This document shows positions 9,908 through 18,390 of a stretch of DNA of 64,000 nucleotides, piece after piece. Source of the DNA: Clostridium pasteurianum. Lineage in GTDB: Bacteria; Bacillota; Clostridia; Clostridiales; Clostridiaceae. The stretch is from NCBI RefSeq assembly GCF_001705235.1, contig NZ_MCGV01000001.1:186001-250000 (forward strand), read 5' to 3'. Within the stretch, counting starts at the first letter, position 1, and every line of letters starts with the position of its first letter. A program made the position numbers and the translations under genes. Below the pieces are notes generated by a model, which saw only the letters and a program-made list of their open reading frames with translations, did not search any database and was not told the DNA's origin.

Positions 9908-10942
9908 CTAAAAAAGGTAATAGTTTAAGTCCTCATAAATTACTTTTATGATAACTCCAACTGGAATTGCAAGTATCATTCCCCAAAAGCCAGCTATCTT
10001 TTCTCCTGCTATTAGAAGCAAAATAACTATTAGAGGATGTATATTAACAGAATCGCCTGTCATCTTAGGCGATATTATATTTCCTTCAATTATTTGAATA
10101 ACATAAAGAAATACTGTAGTATATATTCCAGTTTTTGTTGATTTTAAGAAAGCAATAATTACAGCAGGTACTGCACCAAAAATAGGTCCAAAATATGGTA
10201 TTATATTAAATAACCCATTTACTATTGATAATATTATTGGATAATCCACTTTAAATATTATAAGTATAATGAATGTAAGTACTCCAATCAATGTACACAA
10301 AATTATTTGAGTAACATTATACCTGCTTAATACATTATCTACATCACTCATTATTTTTTTTATAAGTCTTCTGTAATTTAAAGGAAATACAATTAATATT
10401 TTATTTTTTATATTATCCCCATCAGCTAAAAAATAGTATGATATTATTGGTATTATTGCTATATCAACTATATTTTTGCCTATATTAACAATAAAATTAA
10501 GTGTTTTAGAAATTATCAGATGAAGTTCATTATTAAATTTAGAATATATAGTAATTATTAAAGTATCCCCTGCTGCTCCTCTTAAAGCTGGTTTTAATTT
10601 CTTATTTAAAAAATCCATGCAGTATTGTATCTCATTTTTTGTCATATCAATGTTAAGGGTTTCCTTAAATATTGATGGCACTAAAAAGAACAAAAAAGCA
10701 ATACATAAAAACGTTATTCCTGCTAAAAGTACAGCTGCTGATTTTCTGCTACCTATACCTATGCTCATAAGGTACATATGAAATGGTTTGAGAGTATATG
10801 CTAGTAAAAATGCTATTAAAATTATGTACAAAATTTCACTTAATATTGCTACTTTTTTAAATAAAAAATATAGCAGTATACATATAAAAACAAATATTAA
10901 AAATGAAGCAATATATTTATGTACTTTCTTCATTTTCATCAT
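9908..10942 (-). CDS. AI-2E family transporter (YrrI-like membrane protein)
   Basis: This is a 344-residue polytopic membrane protein of the AI-2E/PerM family. It has an N-terminal hairpin of two hydrophobic segments, a central less hydrophobic stretch (about 95-140), and a C-terminal bundle with the conserved NIIPYFGPIFGAVPAVIIA and a late PLIVILLLIAGEKIAGFWGM. Family members export small molecules or ions; the substrate cannot be read. Its start overlaps the PRC-barrel gene by 26 bases, suggesting translational coupling. B. subtilis also has a family member (YrrI) just upstream of alaS. Confidence 0.82.
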   Translation of the reverse strand: MMKMKKVHKYIASFLIFVFICILLYFLFKKVAILSEILYIILIAFLLAYTLKPFHMYLMSIGIGSRKSAAVLLAGITFLCIAFLFFLVPSIFKETLNIDMTKNEIQYCMDFLNKKLKPALRGAAGDTLIITIYSKFNNELHLIISKTLNFIVNIGKNIVDIAIIPIISYYFLADGDNIKNKILIVFPLNYRRLIKKIMSDVDNVLSRYNVTQIILCTLIGVLTFIILIIFKVDYPIILSIVNGLFNIIPYFGPIFGAVPAVIIAFLKSTKTGIYTTVFLYVIQIIEGNIISPKMTGDSVNIHPLIVILLLIAGEKIAGFWGMILAIPVGVIIKVIYEDLNYYLF

Positions 10943-11429
10943 CTTTCGAATTTATGAAGTGAAACATTCTCACAAAATTAAGATTTTTACTGTTTGAAAA
11001 GCAGAATAAGTTTTCTCTGCCAAGCATATAATCACCTTCAAGTATGACTTTTTTGCCAGAAATCAAATTTGCAAATAGCCCTCTTGATACAATAATTCCT
11101 TTAATTTTAAAACTTTTTTCATCAAAAAGTATTTCTTCAACCATTCCAAGTATTGTACCATCATAGTTTATTACATCCATATTTTTTATATTTTTAAATT
11201 CTATGAAATTCCCCTCATACGGCTTATAATTTACAATCATTTTAGAGTGGAAACTAATGATATTTTCTGTTCCAATATAACAATTTTTATTTATAAATTT
11301 GCCCTTATTTATTTTAAATCCTATAACAAATCCAGAACTGAAATTCAAAATAATATCATCAACTACTCCTACTTTATTTCCTTCAGTAGAATAAACATCT
11401 TTTAATATAAATTCTTTACTTCTCACCAT
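10917..11429 (-). CDS. PRC-barrel domain protein
   Basis: This is a 170-residue soluble protein with two PRC-barrel-like repeats: KDVYSTEGNKVGVVDDIILN near residue 10, and MDVINYDGTILGMVEEILFD near residue 90 with KGIIVSRGLF after it. PRC-barrels occur in photosynthetic reaction centre H subunits and RNA-processing proteins; here no role is assignable. I prefer the ATG at 11429 because GGTGAT lies 5 bases upstream; another ATG lies 12 bases earlier. It overlaps and precedes the AI-2E gene, as YrrD lies near YrrI in B. subtilis. Confidence 0.72.
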   Translation of the reverse strand: MVRSKEFILKDVYSTEGNKVGVVDDIILNFSSGFVIGFKINKGKFINKNCYIGTENIISFHSKMIVNYKPYEGNFIEFKNIKNMDVINYDGTILGMVEEILFDEKSFKIKGIIVSRGLFANLISGKKVILEGDYMLGRENLFCFSNSKNLNFVRMFHFINSKDDENEEST

Positions 11430-11490
11430 ATATATCACCATAATTTTAGTATGATATATTTTTTTTATAATATACTCAAAATATAATAAA

Positions 11491-11523
11491 AATGCCCGTA
11501 CAATTTAATAAATGTACGGGCAT
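11491..11523 (-). terminator. Intrinsic terminator after the Rrf2 regulator
   Basis: AATGCCCGTACA pairs with TGTACGGGCATT around a short A+T loop, followed on the minus strand by TTTTTATTA. It isolates the Rrf2-type gene (ends 11593) from the PRC-barrel gene. Confidence 0.85.
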
Positions 11524-11592
11524 TCTTATTATATTTATCACATACATTAAAGCTAATGTCGTCAATAAAAGCAGCTATAAATCGCAAAAATA

Positions 11593-12030
11593 TTATGCTT
11601 TAATTATTTTCTTATCACGTTTAATAGAATTATAATCATCTACCATATCTTGAAGAGTTATAGTTTTAGTTACATGGTCTATACTCTCTTTTATTTTTAC
11701 CCAAAGAAGCCTCGTAGCACAATAATCGCTATTATCACAAGTATCATTTTCTATACAATCTGAAATTTCTATAGGTCCCTCAAGGACATCAAAAATATTA
11801 GATATATATATATCTTTAGGAGCTTTAGACAAAACATATCCTCCTTGTGATCCTCTTATGCTCTTAATCAAACTAGCTTTTCTAAGTGGAACAAATAATT
11901 GTTCTAAATATGCTTCTGATATTCTTTGTCGCTCAGATATACTCTTTATTGAAACTGGCTCTTCACCATAATGAATTGCCAAATCTACCATTGCTTTAAC
12001 CCCATATCGACCTTTAGTAGATAATTTCAT
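11593..12030 (-). CDS. iscR: Rrf2-family regulator, IscR type (Fe-S ligand cysteines present)
   Basis: This is a 145-residue Rrf2 winged-helix regulator starting MKLSTKGRYGVKAMVDLA, with the recognition region ISEAYLEQLFVPLRKA and SIRGSQGGYVLSKA. Cysteines fall at residues 92, 98 and 104 (CX5CX5C), the numbering and spacing of the [2Fe-2S] ligands in E. coli IscR. This favours an Fe-S-sensing regulator over a CymR-type cysteine-metabolism repressor. No isc or suf genes are adjacent; the next gene upstream is gltD. An inverted repeat over its own promoter suggests autoregulation. Confidence 0.85.
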   Translation of the reverse strand: MKLSTKGRYGVKAMVDLAIHYGEEPVSIKSISERQRISEAYLEQLFVPLRKASLIKSIRGSQGGYVLSKAPKDIYISNIFDVLEGPIEISDCIENDTCDNSDYCATRLLWVKIKESIDHVTKTITLQDMVDDYNSIKRDKKIIKA

Positions 12031-12055
12031 TAACTCACTTCCTTAATTCCGACAA

Positions 12056-12106
12056 TAATACTCTACTTTGTATTACTATAATATCAAATGCCTTGAGACT
12101 TGTCAA
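12056..12106 (-). promoter_or_regulatory. Promoter and putative operator of the iscR-like gene
   Basis: On the minus strand TTGACA (12101-12106) and TATTAT (12078-12083) are spaced by 17 bases. Immediately downstream, TAATAC-N8-GTATTA (12056-12075) is a 6-bp inverted repeat covering the likely transcription start. Autorepression is inferred from position. Confidence 0.65.
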
Positions 12107-12121
12107 TTGAGCAAAGCAATC

Positions 12122-12160
12122 TAAGGAAAATTAAAAATTAAGAAAGAAGAATTAAGAATG
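12122..12160. repeat. Short dispersed repeat (AATTAAGAA type)
   Basis: The segment carries AAAATTAAAAATTAAGAAAG followed by AAGAATTAAGAATG. Its complement recurs at 31315-31352 and 60991-61055, where it forms arms of small palindromes. This copy is a half element. Confidence 0.55.
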
Positions 12161-12199
12161 TTTATAAACTGCAAGTCTTAAATATATAAATGAATTAAT

Positions 12200-12238
12200 A
12201 AAAAGCGATGACTTCTCAATATCAGCCACCGCTTTTTA
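12200..12238 (-). terminator. Intrinsic terminator after gltD
   Basis: On the minus strand AAAAGCGGTGGCT pairs with AGTCATCGCTTTTT around an A+T loop and ends in a T-run, starting about 20 bases after the gltD stop. The A-run on the other side could let it work in both directions. Confidence 0.82.
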
Positions 12239-12257
12239 TTAACATTTATTTTTTATG

Positions 12258-13697
12258 TTAGCCTCTAAGTGAAGTCTCACCCATAAGGTATTCATCTATT
12301 GATTTTGCAGCCTGTCTGCCGCTGTGTATAGCTCTTACTACAAGAGATTGACCACTTTTCATATCTCCTGCTGCAAACACATTTTTATGACTTGTCATGA
12401 AATTATCATCAGTTTTAACATTCCCTCTAGCATCTAATTCTAACTTTAAGTCATCAATAATACCACTGTGCTCAGGGTGCAAAAATCCCATAGCTATAAG
12501 AATTAAATCTACTTTTTGATCAAACTCTGAGCCTTTAACTTCGTTCATTGACATTCTACCATCTTTACCTTTTTCCCATTTAACTTTTACACCTTTAAGA
12601 TTTTCGAGTTTTCCATTTTTGCCTTCTAATTTCTTAGTAGACACACAGAATAGTCTTTCGCAGCCTTCTTCATGCGAAGTAGTAGTCTTATATAGTCTAG
12701 GGAATAAAGGCCAAGGCATAGAGTCATCTCTCTTAGTCGGAAGCTTAGGCATTATCTCATACTGATATACTTTCTTAGCTCCCTGCCTTATTGCAGTACC
12801 AATACAGTCAGAACCAGTATCTCCACCGCCTACAACTACGACAACTTTGTCCTTTGCAGTTATTTCTTCTCCCCCTATTTTAACACCTGCATTTCTCATA
12901 TTTTGCTGTTTTAAATAATCTACAGCAAAATGCACACCACTTAATCCTTCTCTTCCTTCAACATTTAGATCCCTAGGTATAGTGGAACCTCCTGTAAGAA
13001 GCACTACATCAAAATCTTTTAATATTTCATCTGTAGGTACGTCAAATCCAGCATTAGTAGACGTCATAAATTTTATTCCTGATTTTTCCATGATATCAAC
13101 TCTTCTGTCAACTACATGTTTTTCAAGTTTAAAGTCTGGAATACCATATCTTAAAAGTCCACCTACTTTATCTGCTCTCTCAAACACAACAACACTGTGC
13201 CCTACTGAATTAAGTTCTGCAGCTGCAGCAAGTCCAGACGGTCCAGAGCCTATTACAGCAATTCTTTTGCCTGTTCTAACTTTAGGTACTTGTGGTTTTA
13301 CCCATCCATTTTTATATGCTTCTTCAATAATTGCATATTCAATTTCATTTATTGAAACCGCATCAAAATTATCTCCTAAAGTACATGAACCTTCACATAA
13401 AGCAGGGCAAATACGTCCTGTGAATTCAGGGAAATTGCTTGTTAAAGATATTCTTTCATAAGCTTTTTTCCACTCACCCTTATAAACCATATCGTTAAAA
13501 TCAGGCATTAAATTTCCAAGAGGACATCCCCAGGAGCAAAATGGTGTTCCGCATTCCATACATCTTGCTCCTTGATTCCTAAGTTCTTCCTTTGACATTC
13601 TTATATAAACTTCTTTATAATCTTTCACTCTTTCCTTTATTGCACGATGTGATGAATTTTGTCTCTTAAATTCCTTGAATCCAGTTACCTTTCCCAT
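12258..13697 (-). CDS. gltD: Glutamate synthase small subunit
   Basis: This 479-residue flavoprotein is the beta subunit of NADPH-dependent glutamate synthase; it passes electrons to GltB for glutamate formation from glutamine and 2-oxoglutarate. N-terminal cysteines CMECGTPFCSWGCP bind Fe-S clusters, followed by CPALCEGSC, the FAD motif GSGPSGLAAAAEL near residue 150 and a second dinucleotide site VVVGGGDTGSDC. The C-terminal AAGDMKSGQSLVVRAI motif is typical. It starts 12 bases after gltB, so the two form one operon. Confidence 0.94.
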   Translation of the reverse strand: MGKVTGFKEFKRQNSSHRAIKERVKDYKEVYIRMSKEELRNQGARCMECGTPFCSWGCPLGNLMPDFNDMVYKGEWKKAYERISLTSNFPEFTGRICPALCEGSCTLGDNFDAVSINEIEYAIIEEAYKNGWVKPQVPKVRTGKRIAVIGSGPSGLAAAAELNSVGHSVVVFERADKVGGLLRYGIPDFKLEKHVVDRRVDIMEKSGIKFMTSTNAGFDVPTDEILKDFDVVLLTGGSTIPRDLNVEGREGLSGVHFAVDYLKQQNMRNAGVKIGGEEITAKDKVVVVVGGGDTGSDCIGTAIRQGAKKVYQYEIMPKLPTKRDDSMPWPLFPRLYKTTTSHEEGCERLFCVSTKKLEGKNGKLENLKGVKVKWEKGKDGRMSMNEVKGSEFDQKVDLILIAMGFLHPEHSGIIDDLKLELDARGNVKTDDNFMTSHKNVFAAGDMKSGQSLVVRAIHSGRQAAKSIDEYLMGETSLRG

Positions 13698-13709
13698 TTT
13701 TGAGCCCCC

Positions 13710-16700
13710 TTACATATTAACAGCAGCAGCTTTTTTCTTTGATTGTTCAAGTATTAATTTATATGCTGTTGGAATAACCTTTTTAAATTTAGCTTTATAT
13801 TCGTCCCAATTTTCTAGTATTTTCTTTGCTTTAACACTGTCTGTATATTCATAATGTTCCTTTATAAGATCATATAGAACTTTTTCATCAGCATCATCAT
13901 AATCGGTTGTAATTTCCACCATTTCAGTATTGCATTTATCTTCAAAATCATTATTCTCATCAAGTACAAATGCCATACCACCACTCATTCCAGCGCCAAA
14001 GTTTCTTCCAGTCTTTCCAAGTACAACAGCAATTCCACCAGTCATATATTCACAGCAGTGATCTCCTGTACCTTCTGCTACTGCATATGCACCACTGTTT
14101 CTTACTGCAAAACGCTCTCCAACCATTCCATTAACAAACAATTTACCGCTTGTTGCCCCATATAGAATAGTATTTCCAGCAATAACATTTTCATCTTGTT
14201 TAAAGGTTGCCCTTTTAGGTGTTTTAATTGCTATTTTAGCACCTGACAAGCTCTTTCCTACATAATCATTAGCTTCACCTTCAAGAATAAGAGTCATACC
14301 CTTCATTCCAAATGCACCAAAGCTCTGACCAGCCGAACCAATAAAATTAAATCTTATAGTATCATCTGGAAGTCCATTTTCTCCATATGCTTTTGCAACT
14401 TTTCCGCTGAGCATAGCTCCAACTGATCTATCTACATTTTTAATTTCAAAATTTCCAACTACAGGTTTTCCAGAATTTATAGCATCCTTTGCTATTTGAA
14501 TCAGTTTATAATCCATAATTTTATCTAAGCCATGATTTTGAGCTATTGTACAGTATGGTTTTATTCTCTTTGGCATATCAGGCTTATATAATATCTTTGA
14601 AAGATTAATTCCCTTTGCTTTCCAGTGGGTTACAGCATCTTTTGCTTCTATTTTATCAACTCTTCCAACCATTTCATTTATTGTTCTAAAGCCAAGCTGT
14701 GCCATATATTCTCTAACTTCCTGAGCAATAAAAGTAAGGAAGTTTATAACATATTCAGGTTTCCCTTTAAATTTCTTTCTAAGATCTTCATCTTGAGTTG
14801 CTATTCCCATTTCACATGTATTAAGATGACAGTTTCTAAGCATGCAACAGCCTAATGATACAAGTATAGTAGAAGCAAATACGAACTCTTCTGCTCCTAA
14901 AAGTGCAGCTACTACAACATCCTTACCTGTTTTTAACTGTCCATCTGTTTGAAGAACAACTCTGCTTCTTAAATTGTTTAAAAGAAGTACCTGCTGAGTT
15001 TCTGATAATCCAAGCTCCCATGGAATTCCAGCATGCTTTACTGAAGATAATGGTGCCGCACCTGTACCTCCATCGTGACCACTTATTAGTATCGAATCTG
15101 CATGAGCTTTAGCAACACCTGCTGCTACAGTTCCTACTCCAACTTCAGAAACAAGCTTTACGCTTATTCTTGCTGATGGGTTTACACATTTAAGATCAAA
15201 TATAAGCTGTGCTAAATCCTCAATAGAATATATATCATGGTGAGGTGGTGGTGAAATAAGGTCTATTCCTGGTGTTGAATGTCTTACTCTGGCTATGTTT
15301 ACATCAACTTTTCTTCCTGGAAGCTGTCCACCTTCTCCTGGTTTTGCACCCTGTGCCATTTTAATTTGAAGTTCATCAGCATTTACAAGATATTCTGTGG
15401 TTACTCCAAATCTAGCAGAGGCTATCTGCTTTATAGCACTTCTTCTTAAATCGCCATTAGCATCTGTCTTATATCTCTCATTGTCTTCTCCGCCTTCTCC
15501 GCAGTTACTCTTACCGCCAATTCTATTCATTGCTATTGCAATAGTTTCATGAGCTTCTTTACTGATTGAACCAAATGACATAGCTCCTGAACAGAATCTT
15601 TTTAGTATTTCACTTACAGGTTCTACTTCATCTATTGATATTGGATTTAAGTTTTTAAATTTAAACAATCCTCTTATTGTGCAAAGATTTTTATCCTGAT
15701 TATCTATTAATTTAGTATAATCCTTAAACATTTTGTAATTGCCAGTTCTAGCAGCAACTTGAAGTCTATATATTGAATCTGGGTTGAATAAATGGAACTC
15801 TCCATTCTTTCTCCAAGCATATTGACCTCCTACGCTTAATACAGATACTGGCTTTCTTATTTTATTAAACGCATTTTCGTACCTATTTAGAACTTCTCTA
15901 GCAACTACATCTATTCCTATACCTTCTATTCTAGATGGAGTACCTTCAAAATATTTATTTACTAACTCACTGCTAAGACCTATTGCTTCAAATATCTCAG
16001 CACCATGGTAACTTCTAAGAGTAGATATACCCATCTTAGACAATATCTTTAATATACCATGATTTATAGCATTAATATAATTACTTATTGCCTTAGTTGC
16101 GTCCTCTATTACTATATCCTTTTCTCTTACCAATTGTCTTATAGATTCAAATGCAATATAAGGATTTACTGCAGTAGCACCATATCCAAGTAAAAGTGCA
16201 AAATGCATAGTTTCTCTTGCTTCTCCTGTTTCCACAATAATAGATACTTTTGTACGTGTTTTCTCTTTTATCAAATGGTGATGAACAGCAGATAATGCAA
16301 GTAAACTTGGTATTGCAGCTTCATAAGAATCTATATGTTTATCACTTAATACAATTATATTAAATCCTTCTTTTATCCTCTTTGAAGCTCTCTCACAAAT
16401 TTTTTCTAGTGCCTCTTTAAATCCATCAATTCCTGTATCATATTTAAATGTAATAGGAATAGTTGTAGTTTTAAAATCCTTATTTCTAAGATTCTTTATT
16501 TTTTGCATATTGAGATCTGTTAAAATTGGCGAATCTATTTCTATAAAAGGAACATCCTCTGCATCCTTATTTAATATATTTCCCTGAGAACCTATATAAT
16601 TAATAAGTGATGTAACCATTTCTTCTCGTATAGGATCTATAGGAGGATTAGTTACCTGTGCAAATAACTGTTTAAAATATTCAAATAAAAGCTGAGATTT

Positions 16701-18233
16701 ATTTGATAAAACAGCAAGAGGAGTATCATTTCCCATGGAACCCAAAGGTTCCTTTCCATTTGTAGCCATAGGTCCAAGTATGATTCTCAAATCTTCAAGG
16801 GTATATCCAAAAGCCTGTTGCTTTTCCTTTAAAATATCATCATTTACTACCTTTTCTCCTACAGAAGCTTCAAAATCATCTAAAGTAAATTTATTTCTGT
16901 TAACTATTTCCTCATAATCTTTACTGCAACAAATACTCTTTTTTACTTCTTCATCATCTATTATTCTTCCCTCTTTTGTATCTATGAGGAACATTTTTCC
17001 TGGCTGAAGTTTCCCTTTATAAGCTATTTCTTCAGGCTCAAATTTAAGCACTCCAGCTTCAGAAGCTAAAACAGCTATATTATTCTTAGTTATTAAATAT
17101 CTTGCCGGTCTAAGTCCGTTTCTATCCAGTACAGCTCCTACCTGTATACCATTAGTGAAAGCAACTGCAGCAGGGCCATCCCAAGGCTCTATTAAAGTTC
17201 CCTGATATTCATAAAATGCTCTCTTCCACTTTTCCATTTTATCATTATTTTCCCATGCTTCTGGGATAAGCATCATAAGTGCCTGTGCCGGCTGTCTACC
17301 ATCAGCAACTAAAAGTTCAAACACATTATCAAGAGAAGTAGAATCACTCCCCTTAGGATTTATAACAGGAAATAGATCAGAAATTTTCCTGCCAAATACA
17401 TCAGATTTTAATACCCCTTCACGGGCATTCATCCAGTTTCTATTACCTCTTATGGTATTTATTTCACCATTATGTGCTAAAAATCTAAATGGTTGAGCTA
17501 AATCCCATGTAGGAAAAGTATTTGTACTATATCTTTGATGTACTAATGCAATTGCACTTTTAAAGTTTATATCATTTAAATCCATATAAAAACTCTTTAT
17601 TTGATCTGCAAGCAATAATCCTTTATATACTATTGTTCTACTTGAAAGACTGCATATATAGAAGTATTCTGAGCCTCTTTCAAGAAGTCTTTTAACTTCA
17701 CTTTCAGCTCTTTTTCTAATTACATAAAGCTTTCTTTCAAAATCAATTTGATTGTCGCAGTTACTTCCTACAAATATTTGTTTAATAACAGGCTCACTGC
17801 CCTTAGCCGTTTCTCCAATAGATCTATTATCTCTAGGAACAACCCTCCAGCCGAGAACCTTCTGCCCCTGTTCTTCTACGGCTCTCTCTAGAATACCTTC
17901 ACATTGATAAGATAATGCTGTTTCCTTTGGTAAAAAAACCATTCCAACTGCATACTTACCGCTCTTTGGAAGTTCTATCCCTAAATTTTCACAGTTGATT
18001 CTAAAAAATTCATCTGGTATTTGAAGCATTATTCCAGCTCCGTCTCCAGTTTTAGTATCAGCGCCAACAGCACCTCTGTGGGTTAAATTAACTAAAATTT
18101 CTATACCTTTTTTAACTATGTCATGACTTTTTTCGCCCTTTATACTGGCAATAAAGCCTATTCCACAATTGTCCTTTTCAAAAGCTGGATCATACAATCC
18201 CTGCTTTCCAGGATATCCAACGTTTCTTGTCAT
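13710..18233 (-). CDS. gltB: Glutamate synthase large subunit
   Basis: This is the alpha subunit of glutamate synthase, about 1507 residues. It has an N-terminal class II amidotransferase, a central domain, an FMN/synthase domain and a C-terminal beta-helix. From the ATG at 18233 (behind GGGGGCTTAAGT) the protein has a 22-residue propeptide and then the expected nucleophile in DNCGIGF (Cys23). The 3Fe-4S ligands are in CCMLRNCHLNTCEMG. Extending to 18299 adds 22 atypical residues without a ribosome site. gltD follows after 12 bases. Confidence 0.95.
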   Translation of the reverse strand: MTRNVGYPGKQGLYDPAFEKDNCGIGFIASIKGEKSHDIVKKGIEILVNLTHRGAVGADTKTGDGAGIMLQIPDEFFRINCENLGIELPKSGKYAVGMVFLPKETALSYQCEGILERAVEEQGQKVLGWRVVPRDNRSIGETAKGSEPVIKQIFVGSNCDNQIDFERKLYVIRKRAESEVKRLLERGSEYFYICSLSSRTIVYKGLLLADQIKSFYMDLNDINFKSAIALVHQRYSTNTFPTWDLAQPFRFLAHNGEINTIRGNRNWMNAREGVLKSDVFGRKISDLFPVINPKGSDSTSLDNVFELLVADGRQPAQALMMLIPEAWENNDKMEKWKRAFYEYQGTLIEPWDGPAAVAFTNGIQVGAVLDRNGLRPARYLITKNNIAVLASEAGVLKFEPEEIAYKGKLQPGKMFLIDTKEGRIIDDEEVKKSICCSKDYEEIVNRNKFTLDDFEASVGEKVVNDDILKEKQQAFGYTLEDLRIILGPMATNGKEPLGSMGNDTPLAVLSNKSQLLFEYFKQLFAQVTNPPIDPIREEMVTSLINYIGSQGNILNKDAEDVPFIEIDSPILTDLNMQKIKNLRNKDFKTTTIPITFKYDTGIDGFKEALEKICERASKRIKEGFNIIVLSDKHIDSYEAAIPSLLALSAVHHHLIKEKTRTKVSIIVETGEARETMHFALLLGYGATAVNPYIAFESIRQLVREKDIVIEDATKAISNYINAINHGILKILSKMGISTLRSYHGAEIFEAIGLSSELVNKYFEGTPSRIEGIGIDVVAREVLNRYENAFNKIRKPVSVLSVGGQYAWRKNGEFHLFNPDSIYRLQVAARTGNYKMFKDYTKLIDNQDKNLCTIRGLFKFKNLNPISIDEVEPVSEILKRFCSGAMSFGSISKEAHETIAIAMNRIGGKSNCGEGGEDNERYKTDANGDLRRSAIKQIASARFGVTTEYLVNADELQIKMAQGAKPGEGGQLPGRKVDVNIARVRHSTPGIDLISPPPHHDIYSIEDLAQLIFDLKCVNPSARISVKLVSEVGVGTVAAGVAKAHADSILISGHDGGTGAAPLSSVKHAGIPWELGLSETQQVLLLNNLRSRVVLQTDGQLKTGKDVVVAALLGAEEFVFASTILVSLGCCMLRNCHLNTCEMGIATQDEDLRKKFKGKPEYVINFLTFIAQEVREYMAQLGFRTINEMVGRVDKIEAKDAVTHWKAKGINLSKILYKPDMPKRIKPYCTIAQNHGLDKIMDYKLIQIAKDAINSGKPVVGNFEIKNVDRSVGAMLSGKVAKAYGENGLPDDTIRFNFIGSAGQSFGAFGMKGMTLILEGEANDYVGKSLSGAKIAIKTPKRATFKQDENVIAGNTILYGATSGKLFVNGMVGERFAVRNSGAYAVAEGTGDHCCEYMTGGIAVVLGKTGRNFGAGMSGGMAFVLDENNDFEDKCNTEMVEITTDYDDADEKVLYDLIKEHYEYTDSVKAKKILENWDEYKAKFKKVIPTAYKLILEQSKKKAAAVNM

Positions 18234-18346
18234 ACTTAAGCCCCCAATTCCATCATTATTAATAACCTTATATTGCAAAATCCCATAAATACTCAACAAA
18301 TTACAATATAAATTATATAATTTTTAAAAAAATACTATTATTAATT

Positions 18347-18374
18347 ATTATAATGGTAAAATGAAATTTTTCAA
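18347..18374 (-). promoter_or_regulatory. Sigma-A-like promoter of gltB-gltD
   Basis: TTGAAA (18369-18374) and TATAAT (18347-18352) are 16 bases apart on the minus strand, about 115 bases upstream of the gltB start. I see no riboswitch in the leader. Confidence 0.65.
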
Positions 18375-18390
18375 TAGGGCACTTGCACTT

